From Adhaeribacter swui (GTDB taxonomy: Bacteria; Bacteroidota; Bacteroidia; Cytophagales; Hymenobacteraceae), in the NCBI RefSeq assembly GCF_014217805.1, contig NZ_CP055156.1:5338585-5402584 (forward strand): DNA of 64,000 nt, written 5' to 3'. The notes under the pieces are model-generated. The model worked only from the letters and a program-made list of their open reading frames with translations, was not told the DNA's origin and searched no databases. Shown here in pieces: positions 63,776 through 64,000 of this stretch. How positions within the stretch are numbered: position 1 is the first letter of the stretch; the number at the start of each line of letters is the position of its first letter. Both the position numbers and the translations under genes were made by a program.

Positions 63776-64000
63776 ATGGAAGAAATCACTATCAAGGTAA
63801 TTGAAAAATTGAAAGATGCCGAATCCAAAGATCAAATGTTGGACATTGTAACCCAAAAGTTACAAGTTTTAATTAAGAAGTTTGAAGACCGCATTTTTAC
63901 TACCTACACTCCTTCGCGGGAGTACCAGGCAGATAAATCGGCCAAAGAAGAAATACGATATATTAAAGCGGTATTGGAAGGTAGCTCCGAACCGGAAATT
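63776..64000 (+). CDS. Hypothetical protein (partial, runs off the window)
   Basis: The frame opens with MEEITIKVIEKLKDAESKDQ, stays open to the edge (75 residues), and is rich in helical, charged residues (LQVLIKKFEDRIFTTY, KSAKEEIRYIKAVLEG). No family is recognised from this part. Confidence 0.6.
   Translation, partial: MEEITIKVIEKLKDAESKDQMLDIVTQKLQVLIKKFEDRIFTTYTPSREYQADKSAKEEIRYIKAVLEGSSEPEI

Overview
This 64-kb window is chromosomal DNA of a Bacteroidota bacterium. The Cytophagales/Hymenobacteraceae type fits best, which is inferred from the gene content. Supporting signs are Bacteroidetes-restricted families (DUF2480, DUF5362, GMC oxidoreductase with a gluconate-dehydrogenase subunit-3 partner), a near absence of Shine-Dalgarno sequences, -33 TTTG / -7 TAnnTTTG promoters at the rRNA operon, a 16S 3' end with the usual anti-SD, and AT-rich intergenic DNA full of TTTTTAAAAATTT-like words. 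No phage, plasmid, CRISPR array or complete insertion sequence is visible.

Layout. 1-3.7 kb: FAD/GMC oxidoreductases on the minus strand. 4.1-5.7 kb: a two-gene Anbu (proteasome-like) plus transglutaminase unit. 6-7.7 kb: a protein made of eight helicase-associated (HA) repeats with no helicase. 8-9.2 kb: small unknown proteins. 9.2-12.9 kb: ethanolamine permease, EutB and EutC, with no microcompartment genes. 13.3-23.5 kb: housekeeping genes (bacilliredoxin, purD, recQ, KdsD-type isomerase, manC, monomeric icd) separated by strong hairpin terminators, plus a 195-bp MITE-like element beside manC. 23.7-28.5 kb: HemJ/CopD membrane protein, an SGNH-like plus MBOAT O-acylation pair, and endonuclease V. 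28.6-29.1 kb: a decayed SWIM zinc-finger gene with an amber codon inside its zinc motif. 29.2-38 kb: tandem SDR genes (the second with a histone-like tail), clpB, an RluE-like pseudouridine synthase and dnaK. clpB, dnaK and the first SDR share a -24/-12-like promoter element.

38-43.3 kb: patatin, a PAS-LuxR regulator, and a four-gene signalling cluster (unknown protein, membrane protein, histidine kinase, LuxR response regulator). 43.5-47.6 kb: on one strand, a protealysin-type M4 metallopeptidase, an emfourin-like inhibitor of it, a NUC1 DNA/RNA nuclease, a 97-residue unknown protein and a secreted barrel-like protein. This is the best candidate in the window for an undescribed system. Upstream of it lie a perfect 21-bp inverted repeat and a 26-residue hydrophobic ORF.

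48.3-54.4 kb: a complete rRNA operon on the minus strand (16S, tRNA-Ile, tRNA-Ala, 23S, 5S) preceded by three tandem look-alike promoters. 54.4-57.4 kb: DUF2480, tsaB, a YycJ-type MBL hydrolase and a START-like protein. 57.4-63.3 kb: a complete urease operon ureA-B-C-E-F-G-D followed by a UreH-type metal permease. The window ends in a partial unknown gene. All calls come from reading the sequence and translations by eye; no database search was run.
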